Source: Tetrahymena thermophila SB210 (Eukaryota; Ciliophora; Oligohymenophorea; Hymenostomatida; Tetrahymenidae). Taken from it: DNA of 64,000 nucleotides. The stretch is from assembly GCF_000189635.1 (NCBI RefSeq), contig NW_002476178.1:478725-542724 (forward strand), written 5' to 3'. The position numbers and the translations under genes are program-made. Below are positions 29,575 through 41,130 of the stretch, in pieces (position 1 is the stretch's first letter; each line of letters starts with the position of its first letter). The notes under the pieces were generated by a model. The model was not told the origin of the DNA, did not search any database, and worked only from the letters and a program-made list of their open reading frames with translations.

Positions 29575-31614
29575 ATGGGAAGAAGAGATTATAAAAACAG
29601 ATCTTCTTCGCGATCACCATCCAATTAAGAGGTAGATGAGTAAAAAGATAAAAAGAGAAGATAAGATAGAGATAGATCGAGAAGAAGATCATCATCTTCA
29701 TCTTCTAATTCTCAAAGAAGAAAGGGAGATAAATAAAAGTAAAATAAGTAGCAATCAAGATCCAGATCAAAGGAAAATAAAAGTAGAAATGATAAAAAGA
29801 ACAAAAAGAAATAAAATAAGAATTAATCAAGGTCTTCTTCTTCTTAATCTTCTTCTTCTTCATCATCTTCCTCATCAGGTAGCGACGAAGAGGCTGAAAA
29901 GAAATAAGCTGAAGAATATCTTAAAATGACTAAAATGAGATAGGAAATAATAGAAAGAGAATTACAATATAAAGGAGAGGAGAATCCTTTTGGTGACAAA
30001 GATATTGCAGAAACATTAAATTGGGGTAAAAATGCCAATAATTAAAATAAATCTATTCATGAAATTATGGATGATATATAACGTGTTAAATAAATACGTT
30101 AGTAGCGTAAGGAAGATGAAAAGCGTTTAGAAGAAATGAGAAATAAGGCAATACAGGAAAGAGAGGAAGAGTAATATTAGTAATGGAAAGAAAAAGAGGA
30201 AAAGTTTCATGCATACTAGGCTCGTATAAGAGCCCTTGTGCGTATTACTCAAGGAAAAGAGACAACAGTAGATAAAATTAACAAAATTTTTTATATCTAT
30301 CGTCGAAAGATTAAATACAGTGAGCATTTAGATCCAATTATGAGCAATGTATAAGCCTTTATAAAGAAATAAGATGAAGAAGAACTCGAAAAAATATTAG
30401 CTCAGGCAATTAATCATCACAATTAATTACAAGACCCCGTAGCTATCAATGACTAATAGTATAAAGATGAAAGCGAAATAGTTAAATTTTCTTAGTTTTG
30501 GGAAAGTATAAGGTCTATCACTTAATATTATTTGGATGAATTTCGTAAGAGAGATTAGTAAAAGGAAGTGTTACCTGAGTTTGAAGAGGAAATAAAAGCT
30601 ATTTTTGAAGGTAAAAATCTGGAAGAACTTCTTGAGCTAGAAAAAGGAATCAACCAAAGTATATAACTCACAAAGTATGGAAGCTAAGAAGATCAATAAT
30701 ATTGGCAAAATATGCATAAAAGATTACAATTATATAAAGGAGATGCCATTCTAAAGAATTTTTATGATTATTTTTCTACTCATTAGAATGAGTTTCAAGC
30801 AGAAGATGCTCTTGAAATAGAAGTGGAAAATAAACCACAGCTTACTGAGGAATAATTATTAGCTGAGTAAATATAAACCGAGTAGTTAGAAGCTGAAGCT
30901 CATGTTTACTCTCCTATACTAATGCCTATCAGTGAAGAAACACTACGTTCTTCATAAACCTAATCAGAATTTACAGAGTAGGTTGTTTAACTTAGATAAG
31001 TCTATTATAACAAAATATTAAAACGAGCTTTAACAGCTTTAGAAAATAAGCGCGAAAAAGAATCTAAGCTAATAGATACATTTGTTCCCGTAATTGGTGG
31101 TTTAACAACTGTGAAACAAGATAGAGAAGATGTAGATGCTGCCACACTACATTTACTGGAAATGGAAAAGAAAAAACCAATGGAAGATGGAGAATAAGTA
31201 TTTGATGATCAGCAAGCTATTGAAGATAAAGACTATAATTGGTCTGACAAATACAAATCAAAGAAGCCTAAGTATTATAATCGTGTTAAATTAGGATTCG
31301 ATTGGAATAAATATAATAGAGCTCATTATGATTCTGATAATCCTCCTCCAAAGTACGTACAAGGTTATAAATTTAATATTTTCTACCCAGAGCTGGTTGA
31401 TATGTAAAAGACTCCAGAATATTTCTTAGAGCCTACAGATGAACAAGGATATTGTATTATCAGATTTACTGCTGGGCCACCTTATGAAGATGTAGCTTTT
31501 AAAATCATCAATAAAGAATGGGATTATGCAGACAAAAAAGGATTTAAATGTTATTTCAATCGTGGTGTTTTAACTTTGCACTTTAATTTTAAAAGAAGTA
31601 TTTCAAGACGTTGA
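29575..31614 (+). CDS. CACTIN: Cactin, spliceosome-associated protein
   Basis: Single-exon gene of 679 residues. Cactins are nuclear proteins associated with the spliceosome and needed for accurate pre-mRNA splicing, with family members also linked to NF-kB/Rel regulation in animals. Residues 1-100 are an Arg/Ser/Lys-rich region with long serine runs (RS-like). The middle contains the charged helical cactin-mid region (from about residue 165). The last ~125 residues are the signature cactin C-terminal domain: K-Y-K-S-K-K-P-K-Y-Y-N-R-V, F-D-W-N-K-Y-N-R-A-H-Y-D, N-P-P-P-K-Y-V-Q-G-Y-K-F-N-I-F-Y-P, then A-G-P-P-Y-E-D-V-A-F-K-I, finishing in H-F-N-F-K-R just before the end. The domain reaches the TGA at 31612, so the gene is full length. 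Only the ciliate code gives the continuous frame. The family assignment is very secure; the specific role in this organism is inferred. Confidence 0.96.
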
Positions 31615-33079
31615 TAAAAAAGTATTTAAAAATAAAAAGTAGAATAAATCAAAAATTATTTGCACAAATAAAAATATTATAAATATATTATTATATAATA
31701 TTTTAGTAAGAGAGTAAATTTGCTTGTAAAATGTATTAAATAATGATAAAATTTCTCATCAATGAAAGTATTATTTTAAAATAAAAAGAATTCGATTCTC
31801 TTTTCAAAAATAGGGAAAAATTACATTAAATTTTATATGATATGTATATCTTTCTTTTCTTCTTAAAATGTTTGCTTATCCAAATCTTATGAACAATAAT
31901 ACCGTCATTATTTAGAAATATTAAACAAATAGCGATGTATTAATTTGATCACCGAATATTCAAAAGATTTGTAATACTTCATCATTATACACATTAAAAT
32001 TAAAAATAATTTATAAAATAAAAAATATTTATAAAAATGTAAACCAATTTCAAAATATTAAATTATATACTAACCTTGATATATATAAGTAGAAAAATTC
32101 ATTTACACAAGCTTACTCCTTTATCCCATAAAGAAAGCTATAATTATAAAATTAGATTTAGCTTATTCCTTTTATTTTAAATTTCAATGAAGTAATTAAA
32201 TAGCAAGTGACAGAAAACTATATTTTTAATCCTCAAATCTAAATGAAAATGTTTATGCTTTTGTTTTACTTATGAGTCAATCAATCATTTTATTTTTATA
32301 CATTTTTAATTAAAAAAGATAATTCTACTGACTATGTTTAGTGTTAATTAAAAATAAAAAGGTTAAATCTATAAAAGTACTAAAATTTTATCAAAATTAA
32401 TTAATTTCTTATGAAAATTGCATGCCTTTAAGAAGTATAAAATTATATTTTTTATATTTAGTTTCTTCAGTGTTTCTTTTAAGCATTTAGTAATAAGAGT
32501 TTCATAAGAAAAAAATCATTTTATAGGACTTTTGAGAAAATTGAATAATTCTAATAATAGTAAAGTATATTTATTATTAATGAAGATATATTTAGATCTA
32601 GTACATACACAAAGAGCAATTTACTAAGACTATAACTATTAATTTAAAATAATTGCAATTTTCAATAAATAGTAGAATGAATGAACTTATAATATCTATA
32701 TATTCGGGGTTTATTTAACTCTTTATTTAGATATTTGATAAATTAGAAACAAATAAAGAAATCTATACCTTAATAAATAAAAACATGCATATATAAATTA
32801 GGTCTAGCTAAAGCTAAGCAAAATTTAAACATTACTAATAAAATTAAACCGCTTAATTTAATTCCTTGCTATATTTATTATATACCCATATTTTTATTTT
32901 GTCATTTATTAATTAATTTCTTACTTATATATTTATTTATTTGTCTTGACTTTAGTATAAATATTTTCTGGATTTATTAAGATTTATCAGATAATTTTTT
33001 GTTCATAAAAATAATAAAAACTTAATAGATAAATAAATAATTATATAGCAAACTTAAATATAAAAAGACATAATTAAAA
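31615..33079. other. Long intergenic region between cactin and CTP synthase
   Basis: 1,465 bases of AT-rich sequence holding the cactin 3' UTR and the CTP synthase promoter. I looked on both strands for a tRNA, a small intron-split gene or a repeat and see none I can defend. Confidence 0.55.
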
Positions 33080-35668
33080 ATGGATTAAGAACTCTAGGAA
33101 ATTTATGATAAGTTGTAAAAAATGGATTTAGATGAATTGATCGGTGAAGTAAATAAAACTAAGACTAAATTCTTAGTTGTTTGCGGTGGTGTTGCTTCTG
33201 GTATCGGTAAAGGTATTACTATTTCTAGTATTGCCTCTCTTTTGTAGAGGGCTGGATCTAGAGTTTCTCTCATTAAAATCGATCCTTACCTTGTAAGTTT
33301 ATTTTAATATATAAAATGTTTAATCATTCTCATTTTTGTTTAAAAACTAATACAGAATTAGGATGCAGGTACTATGTCTCCTTTTGAACATGGTGAATGC
33401 TATGTCCTTAATGACGGGTAAATATTTTGCATATATCATAGAAACTTTTTACCTCTACTATTGATAGTTTTTAAATATTTCTAAAATTTTTATAATTAGA
33501 GGAGAAGTCGATTTGGATTTAGGTAATTATGAAAGATTCCTGGAAGTTAATTTCACCAAGGACCATAATATCACTTCAGGAAAGGTTTACGATGATGTTT
33601 TAAGGTAAAATAAAGGAATATTTAATCATTTATTTCATATAATAAAAAAGCTTTCAAATAGAAATAAAATTACTTTAACTTTAAAAATAATGAAAATGAA
33701 TCTAAATATCTTTTATTTATTAATTTATTATTTAATAACATAAATAGAGGTGAAAGAGCTGGTAATTATTTAGGTAAAACAGTCTAATTTATTCCTCATG
33801 TGACAAACAAGATTAAAGAAAGAATTTTAAGAGTTTCTCAAATTCCTATTGATGGCACCCTATTACCTCCTGAGATTTGTTTGATTGAAATCGGTGGTAC
33901 AGTTGGTGATTAAGAATCTATATTCTTCTATGAAACAATTAGATAATTGAAGAACGATGTCAAGGATGTTTTGGTTATCCTTATTGCTTATGTCCCTAAG
34001 ATTAAAGACGAATATAAGACAAAGCCCTCCCAAAATGCAATTAGAGTAAAAATTATTCTTTTTTTTTTTTAAATTCTTAAAAGCTAAATTTAAATTTGTA
34101 GCCAAATCAAGCAATTCAATAGAATGAAAACTTTACAAATATAATCGGCTTTTTAAATACATAAAAACTAATTCAAATAAAAAAGGAGAAATCTAAATAT
34201 TAATATATTTTATTAAATATAAATAGAACATGAATTAACTTGGTTTGAACCCTAATATAGTAGTTCTTAGAAGTTAATAGGAAATCGATGAACATTCCTT
34301 AAGAAAGGTAGCAGCTTATAGCAACTTATAAGAATCAGAAGTTATAAATATTCCTGATAAGAAGATTCTTTTTGAAGTCCCTTATGTTATTGCTAAGGCT
34401 ATGCTTATCTAAACTATTTAGTCAAGGTTCAATCTCCCAATTAAATTAAGTGATCTTTATGTTTATAAATGTTTTTGCAGACATCTTCAAATAATTGAAG
34501 AATTACCTAAAATATAAATTTGCATTGTAGGAAAGTATATTACCTTTAAAGACGCTTACCTATCTATTATAAAAGCTTTCGAAGTTGCAGGTTTTGCTCT
34601 CACCGTTAGTTTAAAATTGTGTTGGGTTGAGTCTATTCAACTTGAAGATGATGTAACTTTTTTTATTTTATTGTATTTTTTAAAAAAATTTTTACTTTAT
34701 ATGAAACCTAAAATAGTTTGTTAAAGACGAAGAAACAAAATTATAAGCTGAAAAAGCTTGGGAAATAATTAAATCATCAAAGGGTATCTTTATTCCTGGT
34801 GGTTATGGAAACAGAGGTTTCAGAGGTAAAATTAAAGCTGCATAATATGCCAGAGAGAATAAAATACCTTGTTTCGGTGTATGCTTTGGTTTCTAAGCTA
34901 TGGTCATCGAATATGCTATCAATGTCCTTGGTATTGCTGATGCATATTCTGAAGAACATGAAGATAAATTCCCATCTAAAAATCATATCATTAAACTCTT
35001 ACCAGATACAAGTCTTGATATTTTAGGTGGTACAATGCGTCTGGGTACAAAGAAGACTATCATTTCGTAATTAATAAACATCAAAGAATTGTTTAACTTA
35101 TATATATTTTTTAATAAAATAAAGCGATAAGTCATCCCTTGCATATAAGATGTATCAAAAGAGTGAAATATTTGAAAGACACAGACATAGATATGAATTT
35201 AATAAAGATTATTTAGAATAGTATGAAAAAACTGGATTTAAATTTTCAGGTGTTGATGAAACTGGAATTCGTTATTCTGTAATTAATTTTTTTCTTTCTT
35301 TCTTTAATATTCACAAAAAGATTTTAAAATCCTAAATAAAGAATGAAACATACATATTTGTTTTATTGTTTGTTTTAGATAATAATTTATTAAATTTATT
35401 AAAAAAAAAACTAAATAAATTAAATAATATATTTCCATATAAAAATAAGGTTTTTGAATTTTAAAATCATCCTTTCTACTTTGGTACTCAATTCCATCCT
35501 GAATTTAATAATAAATATACTAAACCCTGCCCTACTTATTGCGCTTTCCTTGCATCAGCAGCTGGAAAACTAGAAGATAACTTAAAAAAGAATAATGGTT
35601 TATTTAAAATTTCATTATTAGATGCTTTCCCTGATGAGAAAAAAAATATTGCTAACAATATTGTTTGA
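33080..35668 (+). CDS. CTPS: CTP synthase (glutamine-hydrolysing)
   Basis: Makes CTP from UTP, ATP and glutamine, the last step of de novo pyrimidine nucleotide synthesis, in the cytosol. Eight exons (33080-33292, 33356-33417, 33500-33604, 33748-34045, 34227-34652, 34717-35066, 35125-35278, 35450-35668), all phases agreeing, give 608 residues, close to the ~590 of animal enzymes. The synthetase domain shows the P-loop [37 protein letters not shown] and E-I-G-G-T-V-G-D. The class I amidotransferase domain has P-G-G-Y-G-N-R-G, the nucleophile Cys in [22 protein letters not shown] and the His/Glu dyad in F-H-P-E-F. The 5' end has a 25-residue extension before the domain. The linker between the domains (exon 5) is poorly conserved, and the nucleophile elbow differs from the usual G-I-C-L-G-M-Q. 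All catalytic residues are present, so it is probably active. Confidence 0.97.
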
Positions 35669-36010
35669 TTTAAATTAATTATTAGTAAAAATGCTTTTTA
35701 TAATTAATTAAGTTTTAAATTTAATTTTATAAATTTTAGTATTTTATCAATAACTATTTATCTACATATGTATAAATTCACAAATATTAGTTTATTAATT
35801 AATTAAGTTACATAAAAATTAGTTTTTTATTAAGTTTTAAAATATTATTTCTAGTCTAAAGTTAAAAAGCAGGTTACTACTCTATTAATACTCTTTTTAA
35901 TTATATTTTTACATTATTAATCATATTTTACAATTTCTATATGTTCATGCAAAAAGAGCATTATATCAAAAAAGAATATGTAAATTTGAGTATTTATATC
36001 CTCGCTTTGA
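35669..36010. other. Convergent spacer between CTP synthase and the RPA2-like gene
   Basis: About 340 AT-rich bases between two converging stop codons, presumably the two 3' UTRs. Nothing else is visible. Confidence 0.6.
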
Positions 36011-37138
36011 TCACTAAATTGGCTGTATATGTTCCTCCTCTATTTACATATCCTTTTAAAGAATAGATTCTTTTAATGTTGATATTTCTATTCTATTCCT
36101 TTTTTCCATTTCTTCTCTTTATCTAAACAGAATAATTAATAAAAAAAATTAATTTATTATTTATGATTTTAATTTAAAAAGCATATGTTTATTTATCTTA
36201 AAATACTAAATATCTAAAACAATTAAACTTTGGTTATAATTTTAAATTAAAAAATATTATTTTACTTTGCTTTTATGTAAATTGGATTGTTTTATATAGG
36301 AGACTTCACCTTTTAGATAAGTCCATCTTTGCGTTCTAAATAGCATTTAATTACATCTAAGTTATGTTATGTTATTTCATTAGCGTTTTATATTATTTTT
36401 ATAGCTATGCAGTTATTTTTCCATACTGATTCTGTCACTGAATATTTTGGTTTAACTATTACTTTTACATAAGTGCCATTAAGCATTTTATCTGGGTTTG
36501 ACCTTTAATTAAGAAAAGTTTTTGTTTGTTTATATTCGGCTAATTAAAAACTTATAAAAAAATTATTTATTTTACTGCCAATTTTCAGTTCTTTTTAAGT
36601 ATTCTACTAAGTTTTCTTCATCATTAGTAGGTTAATACAGAATAGCTGAGCAAATTCCAGATAAATCACTGATTTATATTGCCATAAATGGTTATTCTCC
36701 CTTCAAGGTGTATGCTCTACCATAAAGCGAAGCACACACATGTCCAACTAATTCTACAAGTTCCACAGGTTAACCCTCAACTTCTAATCTCAAGTTAATA
36801 TTTGCTATAGCTTTATTGAGCATTAAGCAAGTCAAAGGAATTATTGATTGACTCCACTTCTTTTCTCTCTAAATTTTAAATTCAAGATATTATTAGATAT
36901 TAGATAAAATTGTTTAAAAATAAAATACTTCAAAGTGGTGGATAGATGAAGCACGGGTTTCTCCTTCAGGTGAAACCAATCCACCATAAGATACTTCTGT
37001 TGATTAAGAAACATTTATTTTTAACTTTTTTTTTTACACATTTGGTTTTTTTTGTTGTGGTATAACTATCATAGAGCTTTCATCTGAAGCTCTATTTGGG
37101 CTTTTGAGAAGACTTTAATTGAGTATTTCTTGTTCCAT
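36011..37138 (-). CDS. Replication protein A 32 kDa subunit (RPA2)-like OB-fold protein
   Basis: Four exons on the minus strand (37138-36929, 36868-36576, 36502-36266, 36122-36011), phases agreeing, 283 residues, near the ~270 of RPA2. Residues 1-70 are a Ser/Lys-rich tail like the phosphorylated RPA2 N terminus. An OB fold follows, from about 72 to 215: V-E-L-V-E-L-V-G-H-V-C, then A-I-Q-I-S-D-L-S-G (the beta-strand and turn seen as Y-K-I-D-D-M-T in animal RPA2), Y-V-K-V-I-V-K, and A-I-K-I-I-Q-N-A-N-E-I-T-Q-H-N-L-D-V-I, which matches the RPA2 pattern F-K-I-x-P-x-x-D-x-N-E-x-x-x-H-x-L-E-V-I. RPA2 pairs with RPA3 and RPA1 to coat single-stranded DNA; ciliates also use an RPA2-type subunit (Teb2) in the telomerase holoenzyme. 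The C-terminal ~65 residues are charged and helical, with no evident winged helix. Whether it is the general RPA2, Teb2 or another paralogue cannot be told by eye. Confidence 0.75.
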
Positions 37139-37697
37139 TTTACTAAAATAAAAATATTCAGTATTTTTTACAAAAATATGTTTAATAATTTAATTGTCTT
37201 TTCTTTAAAAATTAAATATTAAATAGTGAATTTAATAAATTAAAAAATACTTTGAAATCACTTCTGATTACCGCGAAGCCTTTATATTTTATTATCCATA
37301 AAGAAAAAACTAAAATTTTTAAATATAAGCATTTTAGAATTAAAACATGCCAGAATTATAAAGATTCGTTTGAATAATTTCAATTATTTTATTCTAACAA
37401 CATAATTAATTTCCAATAAAATTATCTATGTTCTCAAACAAAATACTAACATTTTATACAAACTATTATTACTTTACTTAAATAATTTAAACTTAAAAAG
37501 GGTTCACTAATACTTAAATACATTTAATCATCATTACCAACAAGATTTATAATTTCATAAAATCTTCATATTTTTTTTGTTTTTTTCTTTATATTTTAAT
37601 GATAAAATAATACAATTCTTGAACTTTATTATTCAAAAAATACTTTCTGCAAACACAAATATCAAAATAAATTACTGAAATTAAAATGTGTAAACAT
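37139..37697. other. Spacer between the RPA2-like and sugar transporter genes
   Basis: About 560 AT-rich bases. Both flanking genes are on the minus strand, so it holds the transporter 3' UTR and the RPA2-like promoter. No feature is recognised. Confidence 0.55.
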
Positions 37698-39161
37698 TCA
37701 TTACAGTTCCATATGAGGAACATTATTTATATCTGTGTTATTAATTTAGTAATATTCATTCTATATTTGATTAAATGTCTTGCCTTTTGTTTCGATAATG
37801 AAGAATATAAGAAACACTAAAATTAGAACGTTAATCATACTAAATATTAGGAATATAGTAAAAAGATTGAATATACTCATCAAAAATGGAACTCCAAGAC
37901 CTATGAATATTGTAAACAACCAACTGTTAAGACTCATAAAAAATACATATTTTTCTTCTAAAATTTCAACTATGTACACCCAAACAACTGGCCCAAAAGA
38001 AATAGAAAATCCTAATAAATGCGTTAAAATAGCAAATAAACTAAGTAGACCTAAATTTTAATGACTTGAAATAGTTACAACTACTAATCCAATTATGATT
38101 AGTACTTCTCCTAGCAGCAGCATCAACTTTCGGCCATATCTTTCTATGTATTTAGTCGAAATTAAAGTGAATACGGTCTGCAATATTCCTAAGATCAAAG
38201 TGTAGACTTTTGCTGATTCTCCACTTCCCATCTTTTAAAATATATCATTTGAGTAGAAAATTATGATATTTATCCCAGTGAATTAGAGACTTCCACTAAG
38301 TATGAATCCCACAGCAAATCTTTTCCAAAAGGATGAAGTTGCTAAATTGCTACTTTGGCTATGATAAATGCTAGCACTTTGCAAATTTCTGAATTGCTAC
38401 ATATCTTTAATTTCCTTTATTTTAATTTGCATTTCATTTTCTGTGTGGTATATTTTAGTGAAATAAGTTTCGTATTCCTTAATATTGTATTAAGGTGGAT
38501 TTAATTTTATTTTTCTCATTAATATAATTCTAAGTAGCATAAAGAGCATAGGAATTAACTAAATTAACTAAACTCTCAGCTTGTAATTTTATATGTAATT
38601 ATTCATCTATTTATTTGAGATATTTCCAAGTTCTTCAAAATCAAATTGCTATGGTATAAAAAAGCTTAAAGTAAAGCTTATTGCTAATCCTATGGTTACA
38701 AAAAGCTGATTAAATGTTCCAGCTTTACCAACTACTTCACTTGGCGATACCTCTTTAATATAAATCACACAAATGGCAGTTTAAACTCCTGTATATATCC
38801 CACAAAGTATCCTTCCAATATAAATGTAAATTGGGTAGAGGTCAATAATCATAATGGCACATGATAAAATACCAACAATATCCATAGCACTTGATTGAAA
38901 CTTATAAGACAAACCCACTTTCTAGAAAAAAAGAGCTAGTAAAGAACCAATTATAGCTCCAATAGCTAATAAAGAATTGCACAATCCTACAAAAATACTT
39001 TTTTAGCTGGGGTCATTTTATAAATCGTTATAGTAAACTTCGTATGCCTATATTGAATTAAAAACGCCTATAAAAAATCCAAAAACTAGAGATCCTATTG
39101 AAATAATAGCTGCATATTAATACACTATGCTATAGCTATTTTAAGTAGGGTATGAGTGCAT
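37698..39161 (-). CDS. Major facilitator superfamily sugar transporter
   Basis: Single-exon membrane transporter of 487 residues from the ATG at 39161, about the usual length of the sugar porter family, which moves hexoses or polyols across the plasma or organelle membrane. About 12 hydrophobic helices are visible in two blocks of six. Family marks: Y-I-G-R-I-L-C-G-I-Y-T-G in the first half, the central L-Q-F-T-G-I-N-I-I-I-F-Y-S-N helix 7 (sugar porters have Q-x-x-G-I-N-x-x-x-Y-Y), E-R-Y-G-R-K in the helix 8-9 loop, S-F-G-P-V-V-W-V-Y-I-V-E-I in helix 10 and the closing E-T-K-G-K-T-F. The first and last differ slightly from the classical P-E-T-K-G. The reading frame stays open upstream to about 39231 without an ATG (R-D-R-Y-Q-K-G-R-I-I-N), after an AG that looks like an intron end, so the true N terminus may include one more upstream exon. 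Substrate cannot be predicted. Confidence 0.88.
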
Positions 39162-39913
39162 TATCTTATTTATCTATATGGCTTTATCTATATTTATAAT
39201 TCTCCCTTTTTGATACCTATCGCGTTTTTAAAAACCTTAGATTTAAATAATTTAATATTTATTTTTTGTTGATTATATCTTTTACGAAAAATAATACTTG
39301 AACACCTGTAAATTTTATCAATATGTAATTTTTTACATTTAAAAATTGATTGAGAGAAATATTTATTATTTTAAGTGCATTTATATAATTATTAAAGAAA
39401 TAAATAAAGAAAACTTTGAATAATATTTTATTTGTGAATCTAGTATAACGTTAGAAACAAAAGATTTAACCTTAAAAATAAAAAGTATTCAAACAAAATA
39501 AAAGATAGTAATAGAAATTAAAAATATTTAAAATAGAAGAACTTCGTTTATTTTTGGTTATTTAAATTTTAATATAGAGAGATAATGCAGGCCTAGCCTT
39601 TATATTTCTGCGAACTTTCTTCAATATATTTCGCAATTGTAAGTTGAGCTTTGAACAATACTTAAATCTATTGAACATTTTTAATCTATCATTTTAAAAC
39701 TAATAAATAAAAAAAATAATGATAATATTTCAATTAAAAATCTTGGCTTAGGTTTTGATATTTCATTCTAATATTTTTTTCTACTCCCTTGAAGTTGATT
39801 GTATACAAAATAAAAATAAAATAAAGAAATATAAAAAATTAAAAATTAATTAGTCAAACACATTTAGGTATAAATATTATAATTCATAAAGTATACAAAA
39901 TATATAGAATAAA
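39162..39913. other. Divergent spacer, with a possible extra 5' exon and a possible small ORF
   Basis: About 750 bases between the divergent transporter and RNase-kappa-like genes. The first ~70 bases may be coding for the transporter (open frame without ATG). Around 39588-39665 the GC content rises and both strands offer a short coding-like stretch: on + M-Q-A-Q-P-L-Y-F-C-E-L followed by a gtaagt, on - A-Q-L-T-I-A-K-Y-I-E-E-S-S-Q-K-Y. I cannot extend either into a full gene. The rest is AT-rich and featureless. Confidence 0.45.
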
Positions 39914-40644
39914 ATGGTCTGTCTTGATTACTGCATGGGTGTTTCCCTTTTAGGAGTCGTTTTCTTAGTAAAATAATTTTTCAATTAACTAAATAGCATA
40001 TAATTAAGTTTTTAGCTTCTAATTTAAGTGAGCTTATTGAATATAAAATACAATTTATAATGTAAATCATAGTATTCAACTGCATTAATAATAACTTTAG
40101 AAAATATAAATCTGAAAGATCAAACATAAATCAAGGATTTAATTCAAGATGAAGCTAATTTTAACATACATATTTTTCTATTTAGATTAAGCTTTAACTC
40201 AATAAAAAAACATCATTTAAAGAAAACAGCTTTAAAAATAATAAATTTTATAAACAATTAGTTTTATTGGGGTATCTTAACTGCTACTGGTTCAGAATTA
40301 ATGTACTTACAACCTAAAAATAAGGGTGATGGCGCTATTTCTCTGTTCTTTGCGGCATTTGTAATAAATTTAAATATTAATTATTGAAATTTGTAAATTT
40401 AACAATTTAATTTTATTTAAAGGTTTATGCTTTGATATTTGGCATCTGCTACTACTTTAAATATTATGCTAAAGAAGGAAACGATGATGTTTCAAGGTAA
40501 ATAAATAAATAAATTACTTTATTTAAATGTCCTTGAAAAATGTTGTTAACAAACTATATTTAAATTATTTATAGATACATCCAAAGAGCTCAAATTAAAT
40601 AAGAAAAGCAAGAAGGAACTGAATTAAAAAATTTAAATGAATGA
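39914..40644 (+). CDS. Small two-helix membrane protein, RNase kappa / V-ATPase subunit f-like
   Basis: Four exons (39914-39967, 40262-40360, 40423-40496, 40575-40644) with matching splice phases give 98 residues. Two hydrophobic helices (G-V-S-L-L-G-V-V-F-L-F-Y-W-G-I-L and L-F-F-A-A-F-V-Y-A-L-I-F-G-I-C-Y-Y) flank a ~25-residue loop containing N-K-G-D-G-A; a charged tail follows. Size, topology and pattern (Cys near the start, a [DG]-D-G-x-[AI] loop, then A-A-x-V-Y-x-x-x-F-x-x-C) resemble the RNASEK/Ypr170w-B family, which is a subunit (f) of the V-ATPase membrane sector that acidifies endosomes and lysosomes. The match is by pattern only and weak at the residue level. The first intron is 294 bases, long for the gene. 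The exon structure is convincing; the family call is moderate. Confidence 0.6.
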
Positions 40645-40743
40645 AAAAGTAGAAAATAACTAGTATTATTAGAGATTCATTCAAATAAGCAGCATTAAAA
40701 AGGCTACTCAAAAATAAATATTTTCTATTATATAATTTATTCA

Positions 40744-41130
40744 TGTGATTTAAGTTTAGTTATAATATTTGTTTTTTTAACTTAAGTTTCTAACTAATAA
40801 CTATTCTACCATCTTATTTTTTTAAGCTATCTCTCTTAAATAAGTATATAAACGTTAAATTTATCATTAAAAATATCCTTTAATAATAAAGAAAACTACT
40901 TATTCAAAAATAAGTGATAAATATTTTAAAATTTCTTTAATAAACAAAATTAAATAATAAAAAAAAATTTACAAAAGAAAATTATTTATTTTTAAAGATT
41001 TTAAAGTTTTAAGATTATTTTTTCCTCTAAAAACCATTTTTTATATAATTTTATTAAATTGATTTATATTGCAATTCTTTTTGTTATCATAGATTTGATA
41101 TGGATTGATGACATCCTTTTATTATTTTAT
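40744..41130. repeat. Degenerate tandem duplication, copy A
   Basis: Similar in order and spacing to 41131-41525. Shared blocks include aagtttagtta followed by atatttgtttttttaac, then tttctaactaataactatt, accatctt, an A-rich stretch, aaaaccattttttatataat and atccttttatt. The unit is about 385-395 bases. Copy A is the more decayed: in the part matching the neighbouring gene's last codons the stop codon has been lost. Confidence 0.8.
41020..41115 (-). pseudogene. Relict 3' end of the Q/N-rich membrane gene
   Basis: On the minus strand, copy A reads K-D-V-I-N-P-Y-Q-I-Y and, in the same frame, Q-F-N-K-I-I-Q-K-M-V-F-R. The intact gene reads K-D-I-I-N-P-Q-Q-S-F and N-F-N-K-I-I-Q-K-M-V-F-R followed by TGA. 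In the relict, the stop is replaced (G-K-N-N follows) and the asparagine run is missing. It is a fragment left by local duplication, with no evidence of expression. Confidence 0.7.

Noticed and set aside
29836-30038. Minus-strand Ser/Glu-rich ORF overlapping cactin
   Set aside because: It is the complement of the cactin serine run; cactin on the plus strand is secure from its C-terminal domain.
31615-33079. tRNA or small RNA gene in the long spacer (a ttcgattc string near 31789)
   Set aside because: No matching acceptor stem, anticodon arm or A box can be folded around it by eye.
34070-34226. Alternative exon in CTP synthase intron 4 (starts P-N-Q-A-I-Q-Q-N after an internal AG)
   Set aside because: The frame reaches a TGA before joining exon 5, while skipping straight to 34227 gives a clean phase-0 junction and the expected L-G-L-N-P sequence.
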